Origin: Bacillus glycinifermentans | Lineage (GTDB): Bacteria; Bacillota; Bacilli; Bacillales; Bacillaceae | Direction of reading: 5' to 3' | Length of the DNA: 64,000 bases | Assembly (NCBI RefSeq): GCF_001042475.2 | Contig: NZ_LECW02000004.1 | Span: 372,001 to 436,000 of the forward strand | Shown here: one piece after another, positions 54,080-62,894 of the stretch | Layout of the letters: each line of letters opens with the position of its first letter | How positions within the stretch are numbered: position 1 is the stretch's first letter | Notes under the pieces: generated by a model | Told to the model about the DNA's origin: nothing | Seen by the model: only the letters and a program-made list of their open reading frames with translations | Databases searched by the model: none | Position numbers and translations under genes: made by a program

Positions 54080-54811
54080 TTAATTTAATTCACTTAGTTT
54101 ATATATTTCACGAGCCATGGATTCCAGAATATACATAACGGGAATTTGTGTAGTAATATTAGCATTTTCAAACCACTCTTCCGTCACGTAATACGGAATA
54201 TTGATATCAGATATTTTGGCAATGGTTGAATGCTTGTGATTTGTAATGCTGATCACTTTACTTCCTTCTTGTTTTAGCTGATGAAGATGAGTGACTGTAG
54301 AATGACCTTCACCTGAGACGGATAAAGCAATTGTTATACTGTTATGTCGGAATTGCGAGTGTGTCGGAAAATATGGATCTTTAATATACATTGAAAGTTT
54401 TCCTATGCATGAGAAGTACCTTGCTCCATATTCGGCAAGAATACCAGAGCTCCCTACGCCTATAAAAATAACACTCTCTGCTTTGGCAACCAGAAGCGCA
54501 GCCTCCTTAATTTTTTCCTCTATGTCTCCTTTTAATGTTCTCTCAAAAAATTCGGTTACTGAATGTTGGGGACTCTTTAACACAGTCTTTTTATTTTCTC
54601 CTAAATGCATTTTTAGCTTTACTTTAAATTCCGAAAAACCCTCACAATTTATTTTTTTGCAAAAACGAAGAATCGAGGCTGTTGATACATGGGCTTCATC
54701 TGCCAATTCACGGATTCGCATGTAGATGACTTTCTCGCCATTTTGACAGATGTAATTGTATAAAGAAGTTTCCAGTTCATTAAACGAAGCGATGATCTCG
54801 TGCGTAAACAT
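54080..54811 (-). CDS. RpiR/MurR-type transcriptional regulator
   Basis: A 243-residue regulator: N-terminal helix-turn-helix 6 domain (VSTASILRFCKKIN) and a C-terminal SIS sugar-phosphate domain (FIGVGSSGILAEYGARYFSC). It is divergent from the GH4 glucosidase gene and probably responds to the phosphorylated sugar that this enzyme cleaves. Confidence 0.9.
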   Translation of the reverse strand: MFTHEIIASFNELETSLYNYICQNGEKVIYMRIRELADEAHVSTASILRFCKKINCEGFSEFKVKLKMHLGENKKTVLKSPQHSVTEFFERTLKGDIEEKIKEAALLVAKAESVIFIGVGSSGILAEYGARYFSCIGKLSMYIKDPYFPTHSQFRHNSITIALSVSGEGHSTVTHLHQLKQEGSKVISITNHKHSTIAKISDINIPYYVTEEWFENANITTQIPVMYILESMAREIYKLSELN

Positions 54812-55021
54812 GTTTGTGGGACTCTCCTTCCCTAACCCTTTATATCATTCAATCTTAGCATACCTGCTTCACAAGAAACATAGTGTTATATCTGTGTAAC
54901 AAATGACTTCTTGTGTGATTAAAAACAAGATGTTACTGACTTATTTACCGGCTTACTCATCTGCAGATACAATTCATTCATAAGGTACTTTTGCTTTTTA
55001 AAAACCCGGAGGTGCAAGAGG
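54812..55021. other. Divergent rpiR-like / licH promoter region
   Basis: About 210 bp. The licH ribosome site GGAGGTGCAAGAGG lies at the right end. I found no clear catabolite-response element or operator. Confidence 0.45.
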
Positions 55022-56350
55022 ATGGCACAAGGCATTAAAATTGTAACGATTGGCGGGGGATCCAGTTATACCCCAGAATTAGTAGAAGGGTTTATCAAAC
55101 GATATGATGAATTACCGGTTAGAGAGTTATGGCTGGTAGATATTGAAGAAGGAAAAGAAAAATTGGAAATCGTCGGAAACCTTGCAAGGAGAATGATTGA
55201 AAAAGCAGGTCTTCCAATCGAGGTCCATTTAACGCTTGACAGGAGAGCTGCTTTACAGAATGCCGATTTTGTTACGACTCAGTTTCGCGTAGGGCTGCTT
55301 GATGCCCGCGCCAAAGATGAAAGAATACCATTAAGCTATGGTGTTTTAGGCCAAGAAACGAACGGGCCGGGGGGATTGTTTAAGGGGCTGCGGACCATTC
55401 CGGTTATATTGGAGATTGTTCAAGACATGAAAGAACTGTGTCCGGATGCTTGGTTGATCAACTTTACAAATCCTGCCGGCATGGTGACAGAAGCTGTCCT
55501 TCGTTACACTGATCATAAAAAAATCGTCGGTTTATGCAATGTTCCAATCGGAATTGAGATGGGAATCGCCAAGCTCTTGGATATTGACCATTCCCGTATT
55601 CGCATTGATTTCGCCGGCCTTAATCATATGGTATATGGATTGGATGTATATGTTGACGGAGTCAGCGTAAAAGAGAAAGTCATGGAACTGTTATCAGATC
55701 CGGAGAACAGCAGTTTTGTGAAAAACATCGAAGGGCAAGGCTGGGAGCCGGAATTTATCCGGGCCTTAAATGTGTTAACTTGCCCATATCATATGTACTA
55801 TTACAAAACAGATGAGATGCTGCAAAAAGAATTGGAAAACTTCAGAAACGGCACAACGAGAGCTGAAGTCGTGCAGCAACTTGAAGAGGAATTATTTGAG
55901 CTGTACAAAGATCCTGATCTTGCCGTTAAGCCACCTCAATTAGAGCAGCGCGGCGGAGCGTATTACAGCGATGCGGCCGTTCGTCTTATTTCGTCTATTT
56001 ATAACGATAAGCGTGATATTCAGCCCGTTAACACAATCAACAATGGGGCAATTGCGAGTATTCCGGATGACTCTGCTGTTGAAGTAAGCTGTGTGATTAC
56101 AAAAGAAGGTCCAAGGCCAATCGTTCATGGCGATCTGCCAGTTGCCGTCCGGGGACTCGTCCAGCAAATCAAATCATTTGAACGAGTAGGTGCAGAAGCC
56201 GCCGTAACAGGCAACTATGATACGGCTTTGCTCGCGATGACGATTAATCCGCTTGTCCCTTCTGATAAGATCGGTAAAGCGATATTAGACGAAATGCTGG
56301 AAGCGCATAAAGAGCATTTGCCAAGGTTTTTCAAAAAAATAAATGTATAA
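55022..56350 (+). CDS. licH: 6-phospho-beta-glucosidase, glycoside hydrolase family 4 (LicH-like)
   Basis: A 442-residue GH4 enzyme needing NAD and Mn. The dinucleotide loop IGGGSSYTPEL is at the N-terminus. The metal cysteine lies in GLCNVPIG and the second metal/catalytic block in FAGLNHM. It splits 6-phospho-cellobiose and similar disaccharides made by a PTS. No PTS gene is adjacent, so transport must come from elsewhere. It closely resembles B. subtilis LicH but sits beside an RpiR-type regulator rather than in licBCAH. Confidence 0.9.
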   Translation: MAQGIKIVTIGGGSSYTPELVEGFIKRYDELPVRELWLVDIEEGKEKLEIVGNLARRMIEKAGLPIEVHLTLDRRAALQNADFVTTQFRVGLLDARAKDERIPLSYGVLGQETNGPGGLFKGLRTIPVILEIVQDMKELCPDAWLINFTNPAGMVTEAVLRYTDHKKIVGLCNVPIGIEMGIAKLLDIDHSRIRIDFAGLNHMVYGLDVYVDGVSVKEKVMELLSDPENSSFVKNIEGQGWEPEFIRALNVLTCPYHMYYYKTDEMLQKELENFRNGTTRAEVVQQLEEELFELYKDPDLAVKPPQLEQRGGAYYSDAAVRLISSIYNDKRDIQPVNTINNGAIASIPDDSAVEVSCVITKEGPRPIVHGDLPVAVRGLVQQIKSFERVGAEAAVTGNYDTALLAMTINPLVPSDKIGKAILDEMLEAHKEHLPRFFKKINV

Positions 56351-56602
56351 GGGGCGCTATCTGATATAGACGGCATTTTCAGCAGCACATACAGCTAATA
56401 CAGTAAAACCAAAGAACTTGCTGCGATGACAAATAAAACATTTTTTTACCCGATGTTAAAGGAAATAAAAATAAGTTTGTGAGGCTGTTATGTTCAGGTT
56501 TGAAAAGAGGCTCTAAATGAACTTGAGCATGAATGCAGTCTACGGTGATTTAGGCACTGTCTCATCATTTGCGAAGTCATTTCGTCTAAAAGGTGGAAAA
56601 AA
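56351..56602. other. Intergenic between licH and the HAD gene
   Basis: About 250 bp without an intact gene. Short readable pieces suggest a deleted gene, but none can be named. Confidence 0.35.
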
Positions 56603-57418
56603 ATGAGTATTAAACTAATTGCAGTTGATATGGACGGAACGTTTTTGAACGATGAAATGAAATATAACAAAGAGCGTTTTATGAAACAATTTCGTGAATT
56701 AAACGCACGGGGGATTAAATTTGTTGTTGCAAGCGGGAATCAATATTACCAGCTTAAATCCTTTTTTCCATCAATTGAAAATGAAATTGCTTTCGTTGCT
56801 GAGAACGGTGCTTACGTAGTAGATTCGGGAAAAGAATTATTCTCAGGCGAAATGTCTAAAGAAACAATAAAAAAAGTTACTGATATTTTAGAACAATACG
56901 AATACAAAAATTTAATTGTTTGCGGAAGAAAAAGTGCTTATATACATGAAGATGTTGGAGAAGAAGAATATAAGCAGGCCCGTAAATATTATCATATGCT
57001 GCAAAAAGTGCCTCATTTCGAAAATCTCAATGATAAAATATTCAAGTTCTCAACGAGTTTCTCCGCAGACCATGTTTCAGAACTTTTACGCAACTTGAAA
57101 AAGGCAATCGGATCTCTCGTTACTCCTGTGTCAAGCGGACATGGCGACATCGATTTCATTATACCCGGACTTCATAAAGCAAGCGGAATTAAACTTCTTC
57201 AAGAACGATGGGGCATTAATGATGCTGAGTCGATTGCTTTTGGAGACAGCGGAAACGACTTAGAGATGATTTCCGCTGTTAAGTATGGATTTGCAATGGC
57301 TAACGCGCAAAAAATGGTTAAAGATGCTGCCTCATATAGCACACAATCAAATAATGAGGAGGGTGTCTTACATACAATTGACTCAATTCTTAAACATGAG
57401 TGGCCTTTTATTGAATGA
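56603..57418 (+). CDS. Cof-type HAD-superfamily sugar phosphatase
   Basis: A 271-residue HAD IIB phosphatase: nucleophile motif AVDMDGTFL, SGN in motif II, and FGDSGNDLEM metal motif III-IV. Such enzymes remove phosphate from hexose phosphates, flavin precursors or similar molecules. It follows licH in the same direction, so it might act on a phosphosugar, but that is inference. AGGTGG ribosome site. Confidence 0.9.
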   Translation: MSIKLIAVDMDGTFLNDEMKYNKERFMKQFRELNARGIKFVVASGNQYYQLKSFFPSIENEIAFVAENGAYVVDSGKELFSGEMSKETIKKVTDILEQYEYKNLIVCGRKSAYIHEDVGEEEYKQARKYYHMLQKVPHFENLNDKIFKFSTSFSADHVSELLRNLKKAIGSLVTPVSSGHGDIDFIIPGLHKASGIKLLQERWGINDAESIAFGDSGNDLEMISAVKYGFAMANAQKMVKDAASYSTQSNNEEGVLHTIDSILKHEWPFIE

Positions 57419-57424
57419 TTAACA

Positions 57425-57462
57425 AACAAGCTTATGAATCTATCATAAGCTTGTTTTCTTGA
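57425..57462 (+). terminator. Terminator after the HAD phosphatase
   Basis: AACAAGCTTATGA / TCATAAGCTTGTT hairpin followed by TTCTTG. Confidence 0.82.
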
Positions 57463-57529
57463 ATAACCTATTCGCTTAAGTCCGTTTTTTCCCGTAACGG
57501 CTGCATATACATCCAAATCAGAAGTCATT

Positions 57530-57600
57530 GCAGCGTGTAATTGAGGAAGAGCTTGGAAACTCGCGGAGCTATCATGCCCCGGATTGAGAAGCGGACAAAG
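57530..57600 (+). pseudogene. sigK 3'-end remnant 5
   Basis: The shortest copy: GCAGCG.G.AATTG.G(A)AAGAGCTTGG, TCGCGGAGCTAT and CGGATTGAGAAGCGG match the helix-turn-helix end of sigK region 4. In these positions it is closer to sigK than remnants 1-3 are. Confidence 0.72.
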
Positions 57601-57613
57601 GGCTGGAATTAGG

Positions 57614-57898
57614 TTAAGATTTTGTCTTATCATAGCGATAAAGTACAGGTTGCAAAATAAATAAGCAAAACACAATCCAAATAAAAAGATAGAACCACTT
57701 TAATATTGAATCCCATTCACCAAAAATAGACATAAAATACACGATTGGCAAAATAAAAATTAAACCGAAAAGCAATTTTGAAACTGTTGTTTCCTTAAGT
57801 GTATTTTTACATTTTGGGCAAGTTGGCGTCTTTGTTTTAGTAAGCTGATATTTTTCTCTAAAAGTAAATGGTTTCCGGCATATCGGACATTTGCTCAT
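57614..57898 (-). CDS. Zinc-ribbon plus two-helix membrane protein
   Basis: A 94-residue protein: two CxxC knuckles (C4-C7 and C27-C30) form an N-terminal zinc ribbon, followed by two transmembrane helices (about 42-58 and 66-84). This is the CXXC-20-CXXC small-protein layout. It lies 11 bp downstream of the secreted protein gene at 57910, so the two form an operon. Possible roles include immunity or sensing; no function is known to me. Confidence 0.68.
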   Translation of the reverse strand: MSKCPICRKPFTFREKYQLTKTKTPTCPKCKNTLKETTVSKLLFGLIFILPIVYFMSIFGEWDSILKWFYLFIWIVFCLFILQPVLYRYDKTKS

Positions 57899-57909
57899 TT
57901 TCCCTCTCC

Positions 57910-58563
57910 TTAACAGGGCTTACTTTGTAAAAACCAGCTTGAGCTTTGTTGTTTACTTTGTTTTTTCTTATAATACCAGGTGGACTTATGTTTATATTGT
58001 TTATAACACATACTTCCATCTTTGACAGGCTTGGACGTTCTATATTGCTTGATTTTTACCTTTATTAATTGATCAAGCGTCTCCCCTACAGCTAATGAAG
58101 TTAGGGTTAAAACTGTTTGTTTTACTCTACTCGCTGGAACCCTGGTCCATATACTTGTCAAAGAAATTGCCGCTCCAACCAAAGTGCCTGCCGGAACGTT
58201 ATTTGTTACAGTCCCCATGTATACTTCTTTGTATGCTGACAAGCCCATTTCAAATTCTTTCTTTGATTGTAAGGTTACACCGTTTAATAAGGTTATGCCC
58301 GTTTTAGGGTCATATTGAATATGAGTCGTATGCTTATTTTCCGTAACCACGGCTTCAACGATTCCATTTTTATGATATGTTGTATCCAGCGTAAATTGCA
58401 TCTGCCCATCCTTTACAATTTCCCTTGTCTTTTTCCCTGAGTAATATAGATCGTCAATGGCAAATTTATCTTCAACAAACCCTTTAGCCGAAACAGAGCC
58501 GTACGGAGCCGCAAAACAAGCGCCTGCAAGGAATAGTACTATTAGTAAACTCATTTTCTTCAT
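57910..58563 (-). CDS. Secreted protein of unknown function, possible bacteriocin-like
   Basis: A 217-residue protein with a clear signal peptide (MKKMSLLIVLFLAGACFA, cleavage near SVSAKG). The mature part has a predicted amphipathic/hydrophobic middle (VPAGTLVGAAISLTSIW) and a very basic, Lys/Gln/Ser-rich C-terminus ending in Cys. It loosely recalls secreted antimicrobial proteins such as geobacillin-26-like ones, but I cannot confirm this. The small membrane protein downstream could be its partner. Confidence 0.62.
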   Translation of the reverse strand: MKKMSLLIVLFLAGACFAAPYGSVSAKGFVEDKFAIDDLYYSGKKTREIVKDGQMQFTLDTTYHKNGIVEAVVTENKHTTHIQYDPKTGITLLNGVTLQSKKEFEMGLSAYKEVYMGTVTNNVPAGTLVGAAISLTSIWTRVPASRVKQTVLTLTSLAVGETLDQLIKVKIKQYRTSKPVKDGSMCYKQYKHKSTWYYKKKQSKQQSSSWFLQSKPC

Positions 58564-58705
58564 TCCACTTCTCCCCTTTCAACCCTTTAATTTCCTTTTA
58601 TTTTATTAAAAGGGGTTATTTCACACAATACTTTTGTCAACATAAATTCCCTTAAGTCAACATTCCTCACAACTTTTTATACCTGACATCCAAACAGATC
58701 AGCTA

Positions 58706-58847
58706 TGAGTGGCAGTGAAATTCGGCTACACCATCGATGGCCGTTTCGGCCTTAATTGACGGCGGTAAATTGCGAAAGAGCTCGGGCTGTCGCTGAGCTA
58801 TGTATCCTGGATTAAGAAGCGGGCGCTGCTGAAGATGTTTCATTTTC
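58706..58847 (+). pseudogene. sigK 3'-end remnant 6
   Basis: GGCCGTTTCGGCCTTAATTG, AAATTGCGAAAGAGCTCGGG, GAGCTATGTATCCTGGATTA, AGAAGCGGGCGCTGCTGAAG and ATGTTTCAT follow the sigK region 4 order with a deletion after TTAATTG. The start TGAGTGGCAGTGAAATTC is shared with remnant 2 (GCGAGTGGCAACGAAATC). Confidence 0.85.
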
Positions 58848-58873
58848 GATGCCAAAAGAGATAGAATATATGA

Positions 58874-59341
58874 ATGAGAGACGAAGCAGATAATTTTTAT
58901 GAACATCATTTTCTCAACTCATCACCCTATGATCTCATTTATTTTACAAGCTTTACTGGAGGGGACATGTTGGACTTATTTGATGAATGCTTAGAGGCTT
59001 TAGGAGAACAAAAAGAAATCTTATCTGAAGAATTAACGGCAACATATTATGAAATGCTTTCTAACAGTTTTCCTTTTACATTTTGGGGACGAATCAAGTG
59101 GGAAGAAGTTAGTTGTCATCAATCTATAGATTACGAGGAAGAGATTGACGAGTGGTTACATGTCAATCATTTTAAAGATAGAAACATTATCATTCTTTGG
59201 GGTTATGGGGATCAGCCGGCATTAAGAACCAGTCTGGATAATGCGTTGAACGCAATTGATGATGTGGCAGCCGTGGGTTCCGATACTTTTTTGTTCAGCG
59301 AATCCGGTTATGTTATTAAATTTTCCATGATGGCGATGTGA
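58874..59341 (+). CDS. Hypothetical acidic protein, immunity-like
   Basis: A 155-residue, strongly acidic, soluble protein with no signal peptide; it starts 27 bp after sigK remnant 6. Acidic single-domain proteins of this size in variable Bacillus loci are often immunity proteins of polymorphic toxins. I see no specific family, so that is only a guess. A strong terminator follows at 59.5 kb. Confidence 0.55.
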   Translation: MRDEADNFYEHHFLNSSPYDLIYFTSFTGGDMLDLFDECLEALGEQKEILSEELTATYYEMLSNSFPFTFWGRIKWEEVSCHQSIDYEEEIDEWLHVNHFKDRNIIILWGYGDQPALRTSLDNALNAIDDVAAVGSDTFLFSESGYVIKFSMMAM

Positions 59342-59537
59342 CAATTGGAAAAGCAGATTAAGCCCTTCTCTTTGAAAAGGGACAAGGAAGAATGCACTCC
59401 TGTCAACTATATGCAAAGGCCTATAGAAATAGCGACAATCATAAAATGACAGAGGATTTAAAAACAACCAACTGATTACATCTCCTTTAACTGAACAAAT
59501 TCGAAATGGAAGGCTCCAGCGGTTCATAAACTGAATA

Positions 59538-59570
59538 CCCCGCCATGTTATTGTGGCGGGGGTTTTTTTA
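59538..59570 (+). terminator. Strong rho-independent terminator
   Basis: CCCCGCCA (59538-59545) / TGGCGGGG (59554-59561) hairpin followed by seven or more Ts. Confidence 0.88.
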
Positions 59571-59651
59571 TGCGGAATTTTTAACGGGTTACACCATAAG
59601 GACAGCGGGTATTCTGGCCAAAGATACAGCCGGTTTCTTTTCACCCGGTGC

Positions 59652-60488
59652 TTATTTGATGACGAAATTACCGTATTCTTTCGAATGAACGTGGATCGGT
59701 CCGTTTAGATTGTAGTTGTTTGACTTGGCGATAGAGCGAAACACATCCACACGGGCAACCGATTCTCTCCACACATCTCGGGTGTCGGGATCTGCCGGAT
59801 TCATCAGGTCATCATAGCGCACGTCCAGGAATTTATTTAACCATTTCTTCTCATCTATTCCGTCTTTAGGTGAACCGCCCGCTTTTTTGTTCGTGCGTTT
59901 GATCAAGGAATAAAAGGAATCAGGATCATCGCCATCGCCATGCTGAATAACTGTATCATACATCACAGCTCTTGCCAGCCCCGTTTTCAGTCCGGCATTA
60001 TCTGATCGTTTCATGGCAGGCTGATAATACAACCTGTCATTTACCGCGTCTTGAGCAGCGCGGAAGTCCTTATCATTTCCAAGCGAGCTCCAGGCAGAAT
60101 CAAATCCCTTAAGGTTGCTTATGTCATCGCTTTCTTCTTTGGCCAGGCGGCGCAATTCCGGCAGGTACTTTTTCAGTTTGTTATTCGGTACGGCCTTTGT
60201 GTAGACTTCCACAACTTCCAATGCATCCCCGGTAGCCGTTGTAAAGCCTGCCCGTCCGCATGTATAGCCTCTTCCATCATCCAATGCTTCCACATATCCG
60301 TATTGGATTTCCGTCTTACCGTTTTCAAAGATGCTGGTCAGCTGTTCCGCCCGGCGCTTTTGATCCTTATTCAGCCCCGCTGCAAATACCGTTTCGCTCA
60401 TCATCAGGGTAAAAAACATGGTGAAGATAAGTGATGAAATCGCGGCTTTTTTCCAGAAACCTGATGTTTTCTTCAACCTGATTTTCAT
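59652..60488 (-). CDS. csn: Chitosanase, glycoside hydrolase family 46
   Basis: A 278-residue secreted endo-chitosanase. Signal peptide with a double-basic start and hydrophobic core ending MMSETVFAA; the mature enzyme begins AGLNKDQKRRAEQLTSIFEN. The catalytic Glu is in SIFENGKTE and the Asp in EALDDGRGYTCGRAG. It is nearly the B. subtilis Csn sequence from memory. Its close similarity contrasts with the decayed surroundings. Confidence 0.95.
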   Translation of the reverse strand: MKIRLKKTSGFWKKAAISSLIFTMFFTLMMSETVFAAGLNKDQKRRAEQLTSIFENGKTEIQYGYVEALDDGRGYTCGRAGFTTATGDALEVVEVYTKAVPNNKLKKYLPELRRLAKEESDDISNLKGFDSAWSSLGNDKDFRAAQDAVNDRLYYQPAMKRSDNAGLKTGLARAVMYDTVIQHGDGDDPDSFYSLIKRTNKKAGGSPKDGIDEKKWLNKFLDVRYDDLMNPADPDTRDVWRESVARVDVFRSIAKSNNYNLNGPIHVHSKEYGNFVIK

Positions 60489-61107
60489 TCTATTACCCCT
60501 TTCAAAATATTGTAATTACGGACTCAGTATACATGAAGGTGCTGCCCTATTGTTGAACATACATTGTTTTGTCAATATTATGCATCTGAAGTCCTTTCTC
60601 TCCATGATAAAACGTTTGCGCCTTTAATCTCAGCCTTTTTTAAACGATAGATCCTGCATCGTTCTTGTCCCAAGGAGGTTCTGGAGCTTTCCAGGCGGCC
60701 AGATGAAAGAACAAATGCTATTTTCCTTAAAATTATTTCTTGTATGTTTGCAGCCCAGCTCATGATGAATGCCCTTTTTATTTCACGGGTTGACCGTAAT
60801 ATCGAATACTTCCGTCAGTTCTTTCTTCTATTTCAAGGATAGTATTTTTAATTGGGGCAGTTTATGCATTTAGTCTATACAGAAATGAAACTGAATCATT
60901 TTTTAAAAGCCTTGTTTCTTTCCACTTCACATCCCATTCTAGAGGATACGGAATCGAGTTCGCACGGTAATAATTCTCCACCTGCTTTTACGTTCTACGA
61001 TGAGGATTCAACCACTTCATAAACAAAGAGCGTACCGCGGTCTGAAATGTCAGAGCCGGCGAACGCCCTTTTCATTTGCGCTTTTTTATGTGAGTGGTTT
61101 TATTTCA
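60489..61107. other. Gene-free stretch between csn and the reductase gene
   Basis: About 620 bp holding the csn promoter. The minus frame at 60578-60763 has no ribosome site or family features, and I see no other intact gene. Confidence 0.45.
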
Positions 61108-62157
61108 CTACACGAACATCTTCTTCACAAGCTCGCGGTTGCGCTCTTTGAAAACCTCATTATGCGACGACACCATCGCACTCTTGTGTGCTTCGGGATC
61201 GATAAAGCGCTTGGCGCTGTTGACCGCGTTTGCCGCATCCTGAAACGCTCCGGCAATCAGGTGCAGCTTGCCTTCGTAATGCAGGATATCCCCCGCCGCA
61301 TACAGCCCGGGCACGGAAGACTGGCAGTTGGCGGTACCTTTAATATAATAGTCATCAACCCGGGTAATATGAAGCCGGCTGTTCTCCAGCAGTGAGGTGT
61401 CGCGTTCATAGCCGTGATTGATGACCACTTCGTCGACAGGCAGCTCCATCACCTCACCGGTTTGAGCGTTCGTGAGCTCGACCCGTTCGATCACCTCATG
61501 ATCTTCCGAAGCGATCAGCTTGGTAATCTGTGTATGGAAGAAGCAGCTCACCGAGCTGTTCAGCAGCTGATCCACCTGGGCCTCATGCCCGCTGAGCGCT
61601 TCTTTGCGGTAAGCGAGGTAAACCTTCTTCGCTACAGGCTCGAGCTCGTTGGCCCAATCGACAGCCGAATTGCCCCCGCCTGATACTATGACCGTTTTAT
61701 CTTTAAAATGCTGCAGCGATTTGACCGTATAATTCAGATTGGACACTTCAAAACGCTCTGCTCCTTCAATCTGAAGCTTTTGCGGATTGAGGATGCCGCC
61801 GCCCACGGCAACGATGACCGTCTTGGACAGATGCACCCCCGAGGCAGCCGTATGTAATTCAAACAACCCTTCTTCATTGCGGGCAATCGATTCGACTTTC
61901 TCATTCAGCAGCACTTCAGGGTGAAACGTTAGCCCCTGCTGCACGATCTGTTCTATCAGCCTGGCTCCGGAAATCGGCGTTAGCCCCCCGACATCCCAGA
62001 TCATTTTTTCAGGATAAACGTGAATCTTTCCGCCCAGCATCGGCTGATATTCGATAATCTTTGTTTTCATTCCCCGCAGTCCGCTGTAAAAGGCGGAATA
62101 TAACCCGGCCGGTCCTCCGCCGATAACGGTCACATCAAATACTTCATTCCTGCTCAT
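61108..62157 (-). CDS. ycgT: Ferredoxin/flavodoxin-NADP reductase (YcgT/YumC type)
   Basis: A 349-residue thioredoxin-reductase-like flavoprotein without the CxxC active site: FAD loop VIGGGPAGLYSAFY, NADP loop VSGGGNSAVDWA, and the C-terminal GLYAAGDI block. Such enzymes reduce ferredoxin, flavodoxin or heme-degrading partners. A Fur box 65-80 bp upstream suggests iron control, which fits ycgT rather than the housekeeping yumC. Confidence 0.88.
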   Translation of the reverse strand: MSRNEVFDVTVIGGGPAGLYSAFYSGLRGMKTKIIEYQPMLGGKIHVYPEKMIWDVGGLTPISGARLIEQIVQQGLTFHPEVLLNEKVESIARNEEGLFELHTAASGVHLSKTVIVAVGGGILNPQKLQIEGAERFEVSNLNYTVKSLQHFKDKTVIVSGGGNSAVDWANELEPVAKKVYLAYRKEALSGHEAQVDQLLNSSVSCFFHTQITKLIASEDHEVIERVELTNAQTGEVMELPVDEVVINHGYERDTSLLENSRLHITRVDDYYIKGTANCQSSVPGLYAAGDILHYEGKLHLIAGAFQDAANAVNSAKRFIDPEAHKSAMVSSHNEVFKERNRELVKKMFV

Positions 62158-62221
62158 GGCTATTCACTCCCGGTATATGTCATGCATGGCTTATTTAAAG
62201 TTCTTATCTCCATGTTGTAAA

Positions 62222-62236
62222 TGATTATCATTATCA
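62222..62236. promoter_or_regulatory. Fur box upstream of ycgT
   Basis: TGATTATCATTATCA matches the 7-1-7 Fur consensus TGATAAT-N-ATTATCA at 14 of 15 positions. Confidence 0.82.
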
Positions 62237-62240
62237 TTAA

Positions 62241-62894
62241 GTATACTTTAGACATCTTCATTTTTACAATCAATTATTAATAAAAAGTCACTTTCGCTCA
62301 TTTTCCAATTACAGGATCCGCAAAGCGAACGCCGTCTGCACAACAAACATCCGAAGGCTTTCAGAGCATCAACAGCGCGGCTGCGGTCTGCAAGTATTCT
62401 ACCGCTCCAGCCTCTCTCTTCCCTAGCTTTACAGATAAAACGTCGTTAAACTCTTCATATTGTTGTTCATCAAAACAGGCCTTTTCACTTTATCAGGACT
62501 TCCATTGTAATCCTGAGCGACTCTGCGTGTTTGGCAACATATGGACACGCTTTTGATACTTCATCTACCCGCAGCATATCTGACTTCTTGTTTTTCGATA
62601 TTTTATGATACTTTTTATCAAGGAAGCTTCCTTACAATATCCGCGTTTTTCTAGCTCCTCTGCCATTTTGTCCAGGGTTTGCCTGCGATTCCTTCAGCCT
62701 GATCTACCCCCTCGTATTATAATAGAGTGATCCGATTCCTCACGGACTTACCCGGCGTAATCGGCAAGTAAAATGTCGCGCTTTGCTAGTTACAAAAGCG
62801 GTATTGGATAGATAAAGTAATAATTGCCCCGCTAAGCAGCAAGACGCAGGTCACAACTAACGAATTGTAGAAAGCCAAAGGAGGGCTCATATAT
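62241..62894. other. Decayed intergenic region before the AraC gene
   Basis: About 650 bp. Minus-strand pieces such as TLDKMAEELEKRGYCKEASL near 62620-62690 look like former coding sequence, but no frame is intact and no family can be named. The AraC gene ribosome site AAAGGAGGG is at about 62877. Confidence 0.4.

Noticed and set aside
61000..61395. Plus-strand frame of 131 codons
   Set aside because: Antisense to ycgT, whose flavin and NADP motifs are clear.
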